DNA of 64,000 bases from Labia minor (GCA_963082975.1 OY720345.1:32868611-32932610); one strand, 5' to 3'; numbered from the stretch's first letter, positions 22,880 through 33,938 are shown. Numbers and translations: made by a program. Notes: generated by a model from the letters alone, not told the origin.

Positions 22880-23605
22880 CCGATTGAGAAAATTATTAAC
22901 GAATTATCATCGATGCTCTTCATAAAGTTATTTAAATATTTTTTATCAGTCAGTCAATTCTGAAATACCTAAGAAATAAGAATCGACTAAAAATATTAAT
23001 TATTAATAAATTTTAAAGAAAAATAAAATTGAACAATTTCCTTCTTCTTTCCTCTATCTTTATATGTTAATTATGGAAAGTTTTAAATTTTGTTTTATTC
23101 ATTACTCATCCAGAAATGTATTACTTAAATCATTATTGGTAATAAATATGACGGTACTCTTGAATCATTAATATCAATATTCTTCATTAATACTAACACC
23201 CTACTTTTAATTATAATATAATCATACAATTAAGCTTTTTTGTCAAATCATGATTTTATTTTTTTTAGAAAATTATTTTTAAATGTTTACAATAAATTGG
23301 TTTGTACTGTGAGATGATGATTAAAATATTGCTGATTGAAATTATATAATATGTATACTTAATATATTTGATAAAGATGGATATACTAATAATAAATTGT
23401 TTATTGTAAATTAAATTTTTTTGTCGGTAAAATGTAAAAAAAAAATATAATTTACTTCTGCTTCAGTCGTATTTTCAATTAATAAATAAAATTAAATATA
23501 ATTCGATTTTTGTTCAATAGGTAAATAAATATATATAAATATAGCGAATTTTCAATTTTCTAATACAATATTTTTCTAATACTAATTGTTTCTTTTTCCT
23601 TAGTA
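22880..23605. other. AT-rich noncoding DNA
   Basis: No gene or repeat copy recognised. Confidence 0.5.
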
Positions 23606-23609
23606 TCGG

Positions 23610-23930
23610 CCTAGATTCTGTGAGTTGAATTTCTTTTCAGTAAACATTTTCTTGAGATCTGAAAACAAGAAGTAGTCGATGGGAACCATATCTGAGGAGT
23701 ATGGTGGATGGTGAACAAATGTAATTTCATTGTTTTGAAATTACAAAAGTTGCTTCACTAAAAATGCTATATCTTCCAAACTAATCATCTGATTGCTGCC
23801 AAATTTTGACATATATCACACAAACAATTCGAGATTTTGATAATGGGGTCGTATATCTGCCTTCCTACATTCTTTGGCCATTTATAAGTAAAAAAATTAT
23901 GGTGAGCTAAGAAATAGTAAATGAGAATTA
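23610..23930 (-). pseudogene. mariner transposase fragment
   Basis: On the minus strand, about 23626-23713 reads VHHPPYSSDMVPIDYFLFSD followed by LKKMFTEKKFNSQN. This is the mariner C-terminal catalytic block, with the last aspartate in PID. Neighbouring sequence to about 23930 may be more of the same element but is too decayed to read. It belongs to a different mariner lineage from the 2.6- and 21-kb elements. No terminal repeats found. Confidence 0.75.
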
Positions 23931-24179
23931 TACTTATGTATATATATTATACGTTTTGAATAAAAATTATATCTAAGAAATATAATATGAATTGAACTGA
24001 ATTAATTATCTATGTCAACTCTAATTGCGGTAGTAAAAAATAATTGATATCCGTGTATCAGTATCCTTATTTGTTATATTAAAATTGATTTATGTTTAAT
24101 AGAATGTTGAATGCAAATGAAAATGATGTCGATTGGTGGTTGTTTATTTTACGTATATGTATATTTTAAGGTCAAATAC

Positions 24180-24310
24180 ATACCTAAACGTCCGACAACC
24201 AATGAAGAACAAAGCATTTGTGTGGGGTAATGTTTAAAAAGTGGGGGAGGGAGGGAGAAATTGGTAACCGATTAGGGAGTGGAATGACGTAAGCGAAGTG
24301 AATATTTCAT
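24180..24310. other. GC-richer unique island
   Basis: Unique block with GTGGGGGAGGGAGGGAG, GGTAACCGATTAGGG and ATGACGTAAG, the last close to a CRE site. No open frame. Candidate regulatory DNA by composition only. Confidence 0.2.
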
Positions 24311-24733
24311 CGAATATATTGTATATGTATTCCTAAGCATAGAATCATACTTACGCAAATAAATAATCCATTTGATTGTCTTTAGATACATTTCATCTCT
24401 CCCTCTCTCTTACTATTATATAATCATTCTCTCTTTCTCATTGTCCTAGAAATAATAAATATTTTTACATAAATAATATACATGTACTTTAGAATACTAT
24501 GATACCAAAATAAATAAGAATGACGTCAATAGTCTAAGGGAGAAAAAATTCATATTTTATAAAACAAAACATATTTTTATTATTATTCCATTGTTGTTTC
24601 ATTAAGGAAATTAATTAATTATTTATTTATGAAAAGAATAATTAAATAAATTAAAAATTAAAAAAAAATAGTATGAATATTCATCTCACTGAAATTATTA
24701 TTTAAATTTTTCTTATTATTCATGATTCTACAT

Positions 24734-26351
24734 GAGGGGTCCGCAAACTATGGCACGCGGGCCAATTTCGGTCAGCCATCTATTTTTATCCGGCCCGGGG
24801 ATAAATATTGTCATTTTATTAAAATTAAATTAATTTGCGCCTCAACGCAATAGATGAAAAGTGGTGAGAGATGTTGGTGTTTATTCGAGGTGTTAATACT
24901 GAGTTTGAAGTGACTTAAGAATTAGCTTCTATATGAATAGTCTGCATGGAACAACTAGAGGCTAAGATATCTTCAAGGAAGTTGAGAAACGATTACACAG
25001 TACAATTTGAAATGGAATAAGTAAAATGGTGGTAAAAAATATGTGTGGAACGCGAAAAGGATTAGTTGGACAAATTTTTAAGGCTCGCGAAGAAGCAAAA
25101 CCTCACCAGCAAGTTCTATGTGAGAAACACCTCAATTTGTCATGTGTTATTGAAGTAGTTATGACAGATGTCCTTTTTATTGCTCTAGTGGACTTAATCA
25201 TTGTCAGTTTCGTGAATTTTTAATAGAAATCGAAACAGAATATCCTGATTTGCCATATCATACAGAAATTCGATGGTTCAGCAATTGAAAGATTTTATAA
25301 AGATTTTTCGAACTCAGAAATGTAATTAATATAAATTTTTTTAAACAAATAAAACTATATATAACCACTGTTATTGAACAATGAAAGGCTATGGAAATTA
25401 GCATTTGCTATAGATATTGTTGGCTATCTTAACGAATTCAACTTAACCTTGCAGGGAAATACAGTGCTCATATATGTGAAATGTGTATGTATTCTATTGT
25501 AAAGTCATATAAACATTTTCATTGTTTGAAACACAAATTACATTAAACAAGTTTGACCATTTTTCATAAAAAATTTCAGACTACCATATAATGAAATCCC
25601 CAATTCCAAAAAAATTTGCAGCGGATATATTTTTTGATCTATAACTACCGTTGGCAAAGCGTTTTTCGGATATTGATGCAAATGCAAAAGAAATTTCCAT
25701 ATTTCAAAATCCATTTTAGTGAACCATTGACGAACTACCGTCAGAATTTCAGTTGGAAGCCATCTGCAAAATAATGACAGACTAAAAACGAAGTTCAAAT
25801 GTATGGATCTAATAAAATTCTATGAATATCTTTACGACAATAAATACGGTCAATTAAAATCATATCCCCGAGGGTTCATTTCTGTATTTAGAAGTACATT
25901 CCAATAAGAAAAGACATTTTCGAAAATGAAGTATACAACATCGCAATACAGATCATTATTAACAGATGACCATTTGCAAACAACTTTAATTATAGGTAGT
26001 ACTAACTTTGTACTCAATTATTATGAAATAATACTTCATAAAAAAACAATAACATTCATCATATTAATGCATAATTTAATTTTTTAGCAATTGGTTTATT
26101 AATAAATGAAACTGTCCAATTTATAATTACCAGTGTATGAGTATAGGTACAAAATATATATATTATACATAACTGTTATTATTATTATTATAGTGATTGC
26201 AAATATTTTGCGAATAAAAATTTTATAATAATAAAAACTTTTTATTAGATTCTTCGTTAGGACAGTAAAATATATATTCTCTCATGTCTGGCCCCCAGAT
26301 CTTTAAAATTTTTATACTTAGCCCTTTCCTAAAATAGTTTGCTGACCCCTG
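24734..26351 (+). mobile_element. Complete but decayed hAT element, 8-bp target duplication
   Basis: Termini GAGGGGTCCGCAAACTATGG and (reversed) CAGGGGTCAGCAAACTAT are inverted repeats, flanked by identical TTCTACAT (24726-24733, 26352-26359). The duplication is 8 bases with T2 and A7, as in hAT. The 1618-base interior carries a broken transposase of the kind domesticated in vertebrate GTF2IRD2 (hAT, Charlie-like). Both ends and target sites are intact, so the copy inserted whole and then decayed. No host gene is interrupted that I can see. Confidence 0.93.
24870..25995 (+). pseudogene. hAT transposase pseudogene, GTF2IRD2-like
   Basis: Read across stops and frameshifts, the plus strand gives, in order: FIRGVNTEFEVT, NSLHGTT-like text about 24930, MCGTRKGLVGQIFKAREEAK (25042-25100), CEKHLNLSCVIE, HCQFREFLIEIETEYPDLPY then HTEIRWFS (25205-25280), and near the end DLIKFYEYLYDNKYGQLKSY and TFSKMKYTTSQYRSLLTDDH (about 25800-25975). 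The last block is the hAT C-terminal dimerisation domain. The segment between 25290 and 25680 is poorly preserved. Multiple stops rule out a working protein. Confidence 0.85.
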
Positions 26352-26422
26352 TTCTACATTATACATCTAATTTATTTGTATATTTATTTCATTTTAATAC
26401 AACTTAGATATCTTATCTTCTT

Positions 26423-26472
26423 TATCATTTCAGTCGGGGCTCTGATTGCTGAATGCGGAAGATCCTAACGAC
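26423..26472 (+). other. Possible short terminal exon
   Basis: CTTCTTTATCATTTCAG (ending 26439) is a good splice acceptor. After two phase bases the frame reads GALIAECGRS and stops with TAA, followed by an AT-rich stretch. Nine or ten codons carry little weight; it may equally be chance. Listed because the acceptor is unusually strong for this DNA. Confidence 0.1.
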
Positions 26473-26654
26473 AAATACAAATAATAAAAAATTTAAAATT
26501 TATTTATTTATTTATGAATTATTTGTTTGTAAATATAAATTGTTGTTTTTATTGATATTATTTTTTGCATAGTTAATGTTGTTATTTTTATTATTATATT
26601 CTAGTCATGTTCAATGAGGACCCCTTTACAGTCCCTTTTTGAACGGTGATATTT

Positions 26655-26945
26655 TTTATTATTTATTCATCTATTTATTTATTTATTTATTTATTTATTG
26701 GTTAGTTATTGAATAGTTTGTTTTTGGCCTGAAAGGGCAAATTCATTCTTTCCAAGTGATCTTCCTGGGGAGCGTTGAGTCTGGCACAAGGAATCGGTCA
26801 GGATTCAGTAATTTACTCTTTGCCTGACTGTGCCCGGCGAAGACGAAATTCCCCCTGTAGGGATTGCTTGGAGATAAACGAGATATATCTTGTACGATGG
26901 ATGATTTCTTTAAGGCAAAAATGGCCGTAGTTGCTGAGGTGTCTT
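26655..26945 (-). mobile_element. SINE, possibly 5S rRNA-headed
   Basis: On the minus strand a GC-richer body starts near ACTACGGCCAT (about 26933-26923), which matches the 5' end of many eukaryotic 5S rRNAs, and continues with ATCTCGTTTATCTCCAAGCA, resembling the 5S region around its internal A box. The body ends about 26725 and is followed by an (AAAT)n tail (about 26700-26655), as expected for a retroposed SINE. The SINE reading is fairly secure from the tail and compact body. The 5S origin rests on partial similarity. Confidence 0.45.
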
Positions 26946-27009
26946 CAAATAATAATAATAAAAAATTTAAAATTTCTTTAAATTGAAATTCATTAAATTT
27001 TTCTTTCAT

Positions 27010-27280
27010 TTTATGAAAATAAGTTATAATTATTATTTTGGATGGGCGACCTCATACAATTATATTGAAATTTGAAGAACTAAAATATTTAAGAAGAAAA
27101 ATATGTATTATATAATAATAAAATAAAATTATATTTTTGAAATACATATTTATCAGTAGATTTACATTATATATATATTCTTTTATTACTTCAAATTAAT
27201 ATTATTAAAATAATTATTCTCTACAAATTATATATCTATATATGAAATTATGTTAATAGAAGAAGAGTTGCTAGAGAAAG
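27010..27280. other. AT-rich noncoding DNA
   Basis: Nothing recognised. Confidence 0.5.
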
Positions 27281-27284
27281 AGAA

Positions 27285-27460
27285 AGATGTTGAAGCAAAG
27301 ATGTGGGAGGGGGAGTGTCATTTGGAATGCATGACGTTTTGTGGTTGACGACGATCGATGCTTTGTAATTCACCGATGAAGGTGAATGATAGGCTTAAAG
27401 CCAAAAAAACAACACCTCACCCTCCTTTTTCGTTTAATTCACTATGGCAGCCAAATAGTT
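27285..27460. other. GC-richer unique island
   Basis: Unique block with GTGGGAGGGGGAGTGTCATT, TGGTTGACGACGATCGATGC and a CACCGATGAAGGTGAA near-palindrome. The motif GGTTGACGAC also occurs in the island at about 41065. No coding frame. Candidate regulatory DNA, inferred from composition and the shared motif. Confidence 0.25.
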
Positions 27461-27769
27461 TAGAATGAAAGTCAAAAAAAAAACAAAGAAAAGATTAAGT
27501 CTTTCTATTTTTTTTTCTATTTTAAAAGCAAATGAATGAATTAACAATCAATGAAGATGATTCTATTAATTATCTATTTAAGAGATTGATTCTTTACATC
27601 CTTTACTTTGAAATTATTTTTGTTTCATTTTTAAATTTAAGAAGATAAAAAAAAATAATTAATTATGTGATTATTAAGAAGAAAGTTTGTAAATAAATAT
27701 TTGAAATAAATCAACCTATATATCACTTAACAAATAATAATTAACTTGGAGAATTTGTATGTAGTTGAT

Positions 27770-28200
27770 TGTTTTAATTGGGTGAACGTGTTTTGGGGGT
27801 GAAGATAGAGAGGCGTTGATCCAGTTGGGTGAAAATAAAAAAACAAAAAACAAAAACAAAACAAAGCAAAGTATTATATGTGTGTGTAGTGAAGGTATCT
27901 ATTCTCTTCACCATTCACTCATAAATCAATGTAAACCTATCATTAAGGGATGTTGCAACCATTTGACGTTCCTCTAAAAAAGAAAAGAAAAAAAAGAAAT
28001 AATTAAGGGATGAATCGTTATTGATATTTATAAACTCAATGTAAGAGAGGGGACAAAATAAAAGGGATAATAACTGAGCAAGGGAATGTCTAATATAATA
28101 TAAAATAATTTTTTAAATAACAACCCTCTTATAAATTTAGCAAGAAAAGTTGGGTGTGCTAACAAAAGGAAAAATTAAAACGATGAAATATTACTCTTTT
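27770..28200. other. Unique noncoding DNA, moderately AT-rich
   Basis: Contains GGGTGAACGTGTTTTGGGGG near 27779 and A-rich tracts. No gene recognised. Confidence 0.4.
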
Positions 28201-28284
28201 ATATCAAAAATTATAATTTGTAATTTAAAATCATTTACATTTACATCCAAGCCACAATATATTATAAATATATATATATAAACG

Positions 28285-28915
28285 GGTCTGTTCAAAAGAA
28301 AAGGTGCATTTTGAATTTTCTCGGGCTGTGTGCTTTCGATTATAGAAATTCTTTTTTTTTGTTATGTTGGTACACATATGTATCTCATATGTTGAAATTA
28401 TCAGCCATTTTGGATTAGTAGTTTGTTTTTGACAACTGAAAAAGTAAATCACGTTTTGTGTGTTCTTCGATTTTTTTACTTAAAAATAAGGAATACTATA
28501 CAAAGAAGGAACGATCGGAATTGTGGACAAACAAATCATGGATTCTACATCACGATAATGCACCAGCTCACACATCATTGCTTGTTCGTGATTTTTTGGC
28601 CAAAAACAATACCACAATCATACCTCAACCACCGTATTCACCAGATTTGGCTCCCTGCGAATTTTTCCTGTTCCCAAAACTAAAGAGACCAATGAAAGGA
28701 AAGCTTTTTGCCCCAATTGATGAGATAAAGTCGGAATCGATGAAAGGCTGATGGCTATACAGAAAAGCGTATTTCTGAATTGCTTCGACGATTGGAAGAA
28801 GCGCTGGCATAAGTGCATTATATCTGAGGGGAATAACTTTGAAGGGGACTAAATGGATATTGATGAATAAATAAATACTTTCTTTTGAAAACCCCGAAGC
28901 TACTTTTGCACCGCT
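28285..28915 (+). mobile_element. mariner element, internally deleted
   Basis: Holds a readable transposase C-terminal half (next entry). The left part (28285-28440) resembles a mariner 5' leader, and the sequence after the stop keeps a plausible 3' end near CTTTTGAAAACCCC. I could not confirm the terminal repeats or a TA duplication, so the boundaries are approximate. The DNA-binding N-terminal half and the first catalytic aspartate are missing. Confidence 0.75.
28458..28852 (+). pseudogene. mariner transposase C-terminal half
   Basis: The frame 28458-28751 encodes 97 residues: WILHHDNAPAHTS at residues 28-40 with the second catalytic Asp (residue 33), then PPYSPDLAPCEFFLFPK (residues 58-74) and LKRPMKGKLFAPIDEIK. 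A TGA stops it at 28749. After a frameshift, 28751-28852 reads MAIQKSVFLNCFDDWKKRWH then KCIISEGNNFEGD and TAA, the normal C-terminus. The spacing between the acidic residues is the mariner 34, but the last catalytic residue is Glu (residue 68, CEF) instead of the usual Asp. With the N-terminal half gone, the protein cannot act as a transposase. Confidence 0.92.
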
Positions 28916-29287
28916 TCCTTAACCTCATTGTTAGCAAATCTTTTCCCACCAGTGGTGGTTATGTTGAAAAATAGTTAATTTTGTAAGAATCAAATAAACC
29001 GTTTTTGAGCTATAGCCATTTGCTCCTTTACTTATTGCATGACCCTCCTACTTTTTATATGGTTTATTAATTTATTAATCCAATCACATAACGAGCTGCG
29101 CAAGTCCAATACAAAGTATAAATACATAACAACTGAATTGACTTATTAATTATATACATTAATACATCTTAAATATTATTTATGTGTAGTTTTTAATTTA
29201 TCTTCGTACATGAAATTTTTAATTTTAAAATTTAGGAGATTTTTTTAACAAATATTTCAATAAAAGAATCAAATTATTGTTTTCTTA

Positions 29288-29530
29288 TAAATTAAAAAAA
29301 AACTCTGACTTTTGAACATCCCTAACAGCGCCTATCAAGTTATATTAATTAGGTCTATGATCAGTAGAACGGGTCCTATTAATCTTTATCTTGATTTTCT
29401 TGTTCAGAGGCGCTACTTTTTATCAAGTAGTTCCCAATATTAATTCCGGTGGCTGGGATGACTCCGTCCCATAGACACCAGCTTGAGAAAATCTCTTTGC
29501 CCGGCCCGGGACTTAACTTGACTTAGTCAA
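29288..29530 (-). mobile_element. tRNA-derived SINE, family S
   Basis: Minus-strand copy with the head region GTTAAGTCCCGGGCC near 29515, the GTCTATGGGACGGAGTCATC block, AGTAGCGCCTCTGAACAAG, and GGACCCGTTCTACTGATCAT. The A-rich tail lies at the left edge. Close to the 39325-39600 copy. Confidence 0.75.
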
Positions 29531-29819
29531 TACCATACGAATAGTCTTTTCTTTATAATTTAAAACTCTATTAAATAAATTTCAAAAAAGTACAAACTAT
29601 TAATTAATTAAAAATACATTTTTTTTCTGGAAGAAACAAAATCTAAACAATTTAACGTTAAAATGTTACATTAGCAATTTTTCTATTTAATTGGTGATAT
29701 TTAATGCTTAATTAAACCAGAAAAATATCTATTTATAGTGAGAATGTATCATTCTATAATATTATAATTTATTCATTGGGGTTGTAAATGTATATTTATC
29801 TTTCATTTCATAATAAATA

Positions 29820-29884
29820 TATGTATATGACTATAAATCTTATATCTTACATACATATATATATATTTTTATATATATATATGT
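29820..29884. repeat. (AT)n-rich tract
   Basis: Imperfect AT repeats including ATATATATATTTTTATATAT. Confidence 0.8.
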
Positions 29885-29899
29885 AAGGTATATTTAATA

Positions 29900-30420
29900 G
29901 GAAAGGAGCTTTAGAGAAGGGCGACAGCTGAAAGGGAGGGAGTATACGGTACGATGAACCCTATTTTAAGTGGGGGTGTTTTTATATATTTGAATCACGT
30001 GTGTGTTGAAAAGAGGGGGACAGGACATAGGCATACACACACACACACACATCCATATCTCTACTTCCCTCATCCCCGTTTTTGGTCTTCGACAGAACGG
30101 AACGGCGACGGAAGTAGAGAGACACGTGGAAGTCAACTTAATAAGGGACTCTGAGGGAGTGATTAACATGTGGCCCCCAAGAGAGTGATGGAGAAGGGAG
30201 AGGAGTTTTCAATTAATGAATGCAAACCACGTTCATTGACCAAACACCACACATACGAAATTAACCTCTCCAACATCATTCAACTCCCCTCACCCCCCCT
30301 TCTATCCCATCAATGATTCTTTATCAAAGTCACCTAATGAATATATAAAATTGTTTATCCATCAGAATCAAAAAAAGAATTAAAAATAAATGCAGGAGAG
30401 AGAGGGGGGGGGGAGAGACA
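29900..30420. other. GC-richer unique island
   Basis: The longest GC-richer unique block in the first half: GGCGACAGCTGAAAGGGAGG, (CA)n at 30034-30050, GGAACGGCGACGGAAG, ACACGTGG, ACATGTGGCCCCC, TTTATCAAAGTCACC and a poly-G run at about 30403-30412. Three overlapping frames stay open over 30000-30180 on both strands, as in GC-rich noncoding DNA, and none resembles a protein family. Shares TATCAAAGTCAC with the 12.6-kb island. Candidate regulatory region. Confidence 0.3.
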
Positions 30421-30611
30421 GGGGTGAAGAAAAACATTATCTTCTTTTATGAATTTATTAATTTATATATATGAATATAATCATGCACGGATTGATGGAG
30501 GGTTTTCGGCCTTGAGCCATCACCCCAAGCCTCGAGACTCTTAAACAAGAGACTATATCAATAGCAATAATCATTCATATATACATGTTCCTTTATGTTA
30601 TATATAAACTA

Positions 30612-31480
30612 GCTGCCCCGAGCGCCTTCGGCGCTCTCCGCACCTAGACGGGGGCTCCGCCCCCTGTACCCCCCCGAGTAAAAGGTTTTCATCCATTTTG
30701 TTTCAATCAGTATATTACATAAAACATTCATTTCTTTTTGTGTTCTTATTTAAAATACATTTTAATTTAATCACTAAATTAATTATATATATTATTATTG
30801 TATATGTTATATCTATATATCTATGTGACTCTAAGGAACTCGAAAGTTCTAGGCCGCAGCAACCACATTTCCTAAAGTGTCCCTATCCTGAGCCCTTGTC
30901 CCATCTCTCTTACGTCCCTTCCTACACGTCCTTGGTCTTCCAAGCGGACGTTTTCCAATCCAAAATCTTTTTCCTCTCCCATTCTAGCCGCGTCCCCTGC
31001 CTATCGCAGCTTTTTCGCTTTTATAACCCTAACTATTTCTGAAGATGCATAGAGGTCATGCAATTCCTCGATGTGCAGTCTCCGCCATTCCCCGGTGACC
31101 TCATCTTTCTTTGGCCAATAAATGCTGGAAAGAATACTCTGGATCTACTCTCATCTCGCAGGGTCATAGACCTTGCGTCCCACCCATATAATACAACAGG
31201 CAAAATAATTGGTTTATATATTTTAATTTTGATTCCTTTTGATAATAATTTTGATGAGATAAGCCTCTTTACTGCATGATAACAGGCGTTTCCCGATTAC
31301 AACTTCGATTTAAATATATATATTCTTCTCAAATATTATTATCCTTCGTGATTACATTCAATTTTTCTACATATTCAAATTCTACATTTTGTATATAGAT
31401 TTTGTTACTAAATATTTTTTCTTATCACCATTAATTTCAATCTGAATTAGAAGAAAATTATAAATTACCTCCTCTTCCAG
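30612..31480 (-). mobile_element. RTE-like LINE remnant L1 with 3' UTR
   Basis: The left end (GCCCCGAGCGCCTTCGGCGC, GACGGGGGCTCCGCCCCCTG) recurs at 52318 and in part at 59528. On the minus strand, 31042-30838 gives EIVRVIKAKKLR...ARMGEE...VREMG, the C-terminal tail typical of RTE-like ORF2 proteins. Matching the 44.4-kb copy, more decayed ORF2 continues to about 31480. Stops and frameshifts throughout. Confidence 0.8.
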
Positions 31481-31489
31481 CCCATTTAC

Positions 31490-32330
31490 CTATCCAGGCA
31501 TCTTAATTTCTTAACACTCCGTTTTTTTAAATTTAAAATAAAAGGAGATAAATAGTTTTAAATTATATTCGAATGGTCTATTATATTCTATATATCAGTA
31601 TTTTTTTCTGAATTTAATACCAACTTGATTTTCAAAATGTTCCATTCGTTATCCATATGATTGATTACATGTGTTAAAATTTAAAAAAATTCAAATATTC
31701 TAATTTTTAAATTTAAATACAATTGAATATTATTTTTTATTAATATCATATCAAAAAAGAGAATTTATTAAAAATTAAAAATAAAAAAAGAAGCCTATTA
31801 ATAAAAAAATATAATAGAATACAATAATTTTGATTTAAAACAAATTTTAATTTAAAAAAAAAAATACTCAATATAAAAAAGACATAAATTTAAAACATCT
31901 CGTAATATCATTTGTCTAAAAAACATATTTTAATTAACCAAGAAATCATTTTTGCACTTAAAATATATTTGTAATTAATAATTGAAACAAAAACAAAAAT
32001 AATAAAATTTTGTCATTTTAATTGAAGTTTTGAAAATATTTTTGTATTGATAAAAGTTTAAAAATAATATATTCAGTTTTTTTAAGCTTTCACTTTCAAA
32101 TAGAAAAGAAGAAATATTCAATTATATAGAAAGAATAAATAAAAATTAAGTTAAATATGATCTAAATATTTTATTAAATAAATTTAAATGAGAACTTTTA
32201 GAATAAATTATTTAATTTAATTGATATTTAAATATTAGAATTTAAAATAAAAAGTGAAATATTATAATAATTTTTAAATTCTGAGCAATATGCAGACAAA
32301 AACCTTTTTTTATATATAGATAGTCGAGCT
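31490..32330. other. AT-rich noncoding DNA
   Basis: Extremely AT-rich. May be decayed interior of the surrounding LINE-related composite, but nothing is recognisable. Confidence 0.45.
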
Positions 32331-32370
32331 GGGGATGGCATTATGGGTTTTTCCAAAAAGAGAAAGTTAC

Positions 32371-32388
32371 CTCCCCCCCCCCCCCCCG
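32371..32388. repeat. Poly-C run
   Basis: About 15 consecutive C residues in CCTC...GAGG context, conspicuous in AT-rich DNA; likely to vary in length. Confidence 0.9.
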
Positions 32389-32654
32389 AGGCCCTAGTAG
32401 GGATTAATTTAATTATTTATTATATTTCAAAGGAATATTTTAATATCATTTTAAATGAATGAATGAAAATTCAAATTTTATATAGTTTTTTATATATGTT
32501 TATTTATGCAGAAAAAATTAATTGACATAATTATTAATTTAATAAAATAAAATTTAATTTAATAAAATAAAATTTAATAATAAAATTTAATTTAATAAAA
32601 TATTAAAATAATAAAAATTAATAAATTTAAAAAAAAAATATATAATACTTAAAG

Positions 32655-32770
32655 AAAAAAATGTGCCTTTGCACGTTTCGAACTCAGGGTTGCACCCTGC
32701 ACCCTGAGTCATAAGAAGACGCGCTAGCTCGCTCGGCCAGCAACCGCTTTTGTTTGGATGCTTCTTATAA
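32655..32770 (-). mobile_element. tRNA-like SINE head or tRNA pseudogene
   Basis: On the minus strand TGGCCGAGCGAGCTAGCGCG matches the A-box region of class-II tRNAs (Ser/Leu type) and GAGTTCGAAAC resembles a B box, with ACCCTGAG/ complementary text between. Flanked by A-rich sequence. The B box departs from GGTTCGANTCC and I could not fold a clean acceptor stem, so a SINE head or pseudogene is more likely than a tRNA gene. The minus frame at 32587-32790 overlaps it by chance. Confidence 0.55.
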
Positions 32771-32859
32771 GGGTATATATAAGATTTCAAATTTTTGCCA
32801 CCAGCGCCTCTATGAGCTAGTATGGTAACTAAACTATTTTTAATTAATTAGCATTTCCT

Positions 32860-33013
32860 GGACACACCTTACCAATTAGCGGTTTTCTAAAGGAAGTCTG
32901 ACATGCCCTGAGACCTACTGAATATACATAAAAAATTTCATAAGAATCGGTCAAGCCGTTTCGGAGGAGTATGATTTCAAAGTTTTGTGACACGAGAATT
33001 TTATATATAAGAT
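32860..33013 (+). repeat. LINE-type 3' tail block
   Basis: Contains AAGAATCGGTCAAGCCGTTT, then GACACGAGAATTTTATATAT and AAGAT, an end signature shared by many arthropod LINE-derived repeats. Together with the left end at 30612 it may bound one composite repeat of about 2.4 kb. Confidence 0.5.
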
Positions 33014-33124
33014 ATAATGTATTTTTTTATTATAATAAAATGAATCAAGTTCTTTTTATATTTTTCACTATTTTAAAATACTAATAAAAATATTAATTTA
33101 GTTAATTTCTGTATTAATATATAT

Positions 33125-33938
33125 GGTAATTGTTTAGTTGAACTGATGTATCATGGATTTTGATAAAACTTTATTCCTTTTTTGATTCAAAACAAACTTT
33201 CTTTGAGAAGTATGTGGCGGTTGCTTCTAGTTTACGAGATAAAAATTATTAAAGTTTGCATATAAATCCATTGATATTCTAATTAACTACCATGTTTTAT
33301 TATTTGACCACCAGATGGCTCCACTTATTTTCTGTTTTATAAGTTAGGTTTGAAAGAAGAGATTAAAAATTTAATTAATTACTTAAATAATTTTTCTATA
33401 TCCAAACCGAACCGAAAAAACTGAAAATTAGTGAATAAGTGAATAATTAGTGAATTAGAAAATAAAACATTATTAAATGGCTGCTCTTTCATAATTAGTT
33501 TATATGCAAACTTTAATCATTTTCATTTCGTAAACTAGAAGCAACCGCCTCATACTGCTTAACCCTTTCAATACGATTTTTTTTTCTAATATTTAATGTA
33601 ATATTTTTATAGCAGAAAATATTTATTTCTAATTTAGTTTGACGGGAAAAACATCATATTATTAAATGATCATATTATTTTTTGATTATTGTACAATAAT
33701 TACTGGGACAATATGTGACAATATTGGTGAGTGGGTCGTACGTCCCAACAGTATTTTATGTTAGTAAAATTGTGGAGCACATAAAATAAGAAAAAAAAAG
33801 AAAAGAAAAACATCAGTGAAATTCAACATTTCTTTTTTACTGCATATATATATATGAAGTTGGTTTGAATCAAAAAAATTATCTACTGGTAAAGTTTTAT
33901 CAAAATCCATCATACTTCGGTTAGAAAAAACAATTACC
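33125..33938. mobile_element. Family-F long-inverted-repeat element F1
   Basis: Left arm 33125-33266 is inverted at 33498-33558 plus 33852-33938. The outer ends read GGTAATTGTTT, and the inner arms GGCGGTTGCTTCTAGTTTAC. The right arm is split by about 290 bases starting TTAACCCTTT at 33559. The central loop (TAACTACCATGTTTTATTAT, GATGGCTCC) matches that of F2 at 49.4 kb. Noncoding. Long arms and GG termini recall Mutator-like or Merlin-like elements, but class is unproven. Confidence 0.8.
33559..33851. mobile_element. Insertion in F1, possible piggyBac-like fragment
   Basis: Splits the right arm of F1. It starts TTAACCCTTTCAATACG, matching the TTAA target and CCC start of piggyBac-type elements, and contains GGGTCGTACGTCCCA. 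A matching right end with TTAA was not found, so this may be a truncated copy or a misreading. Confidence 0.35.

Noticed and set aside
25538..25798. 86-codon minus-strand frame in the hAT element
   Set aside because: Antisense; the transposase text reads on the plus strand on either side.
30003..30188. Overlapping open frames on both strands near 30 kb
   Set aside because: Open because the DNA is GC-richer and contains (CA)n; no family resemblance and both strands equally open.
32655..32770. Functional class-II tRNA gene
   Set aside because: A box is good but the B box deviates and a paired acceptor stem could not be seen; a SINE head or pseudogene fits better. tRNAscan-SE would settle it.
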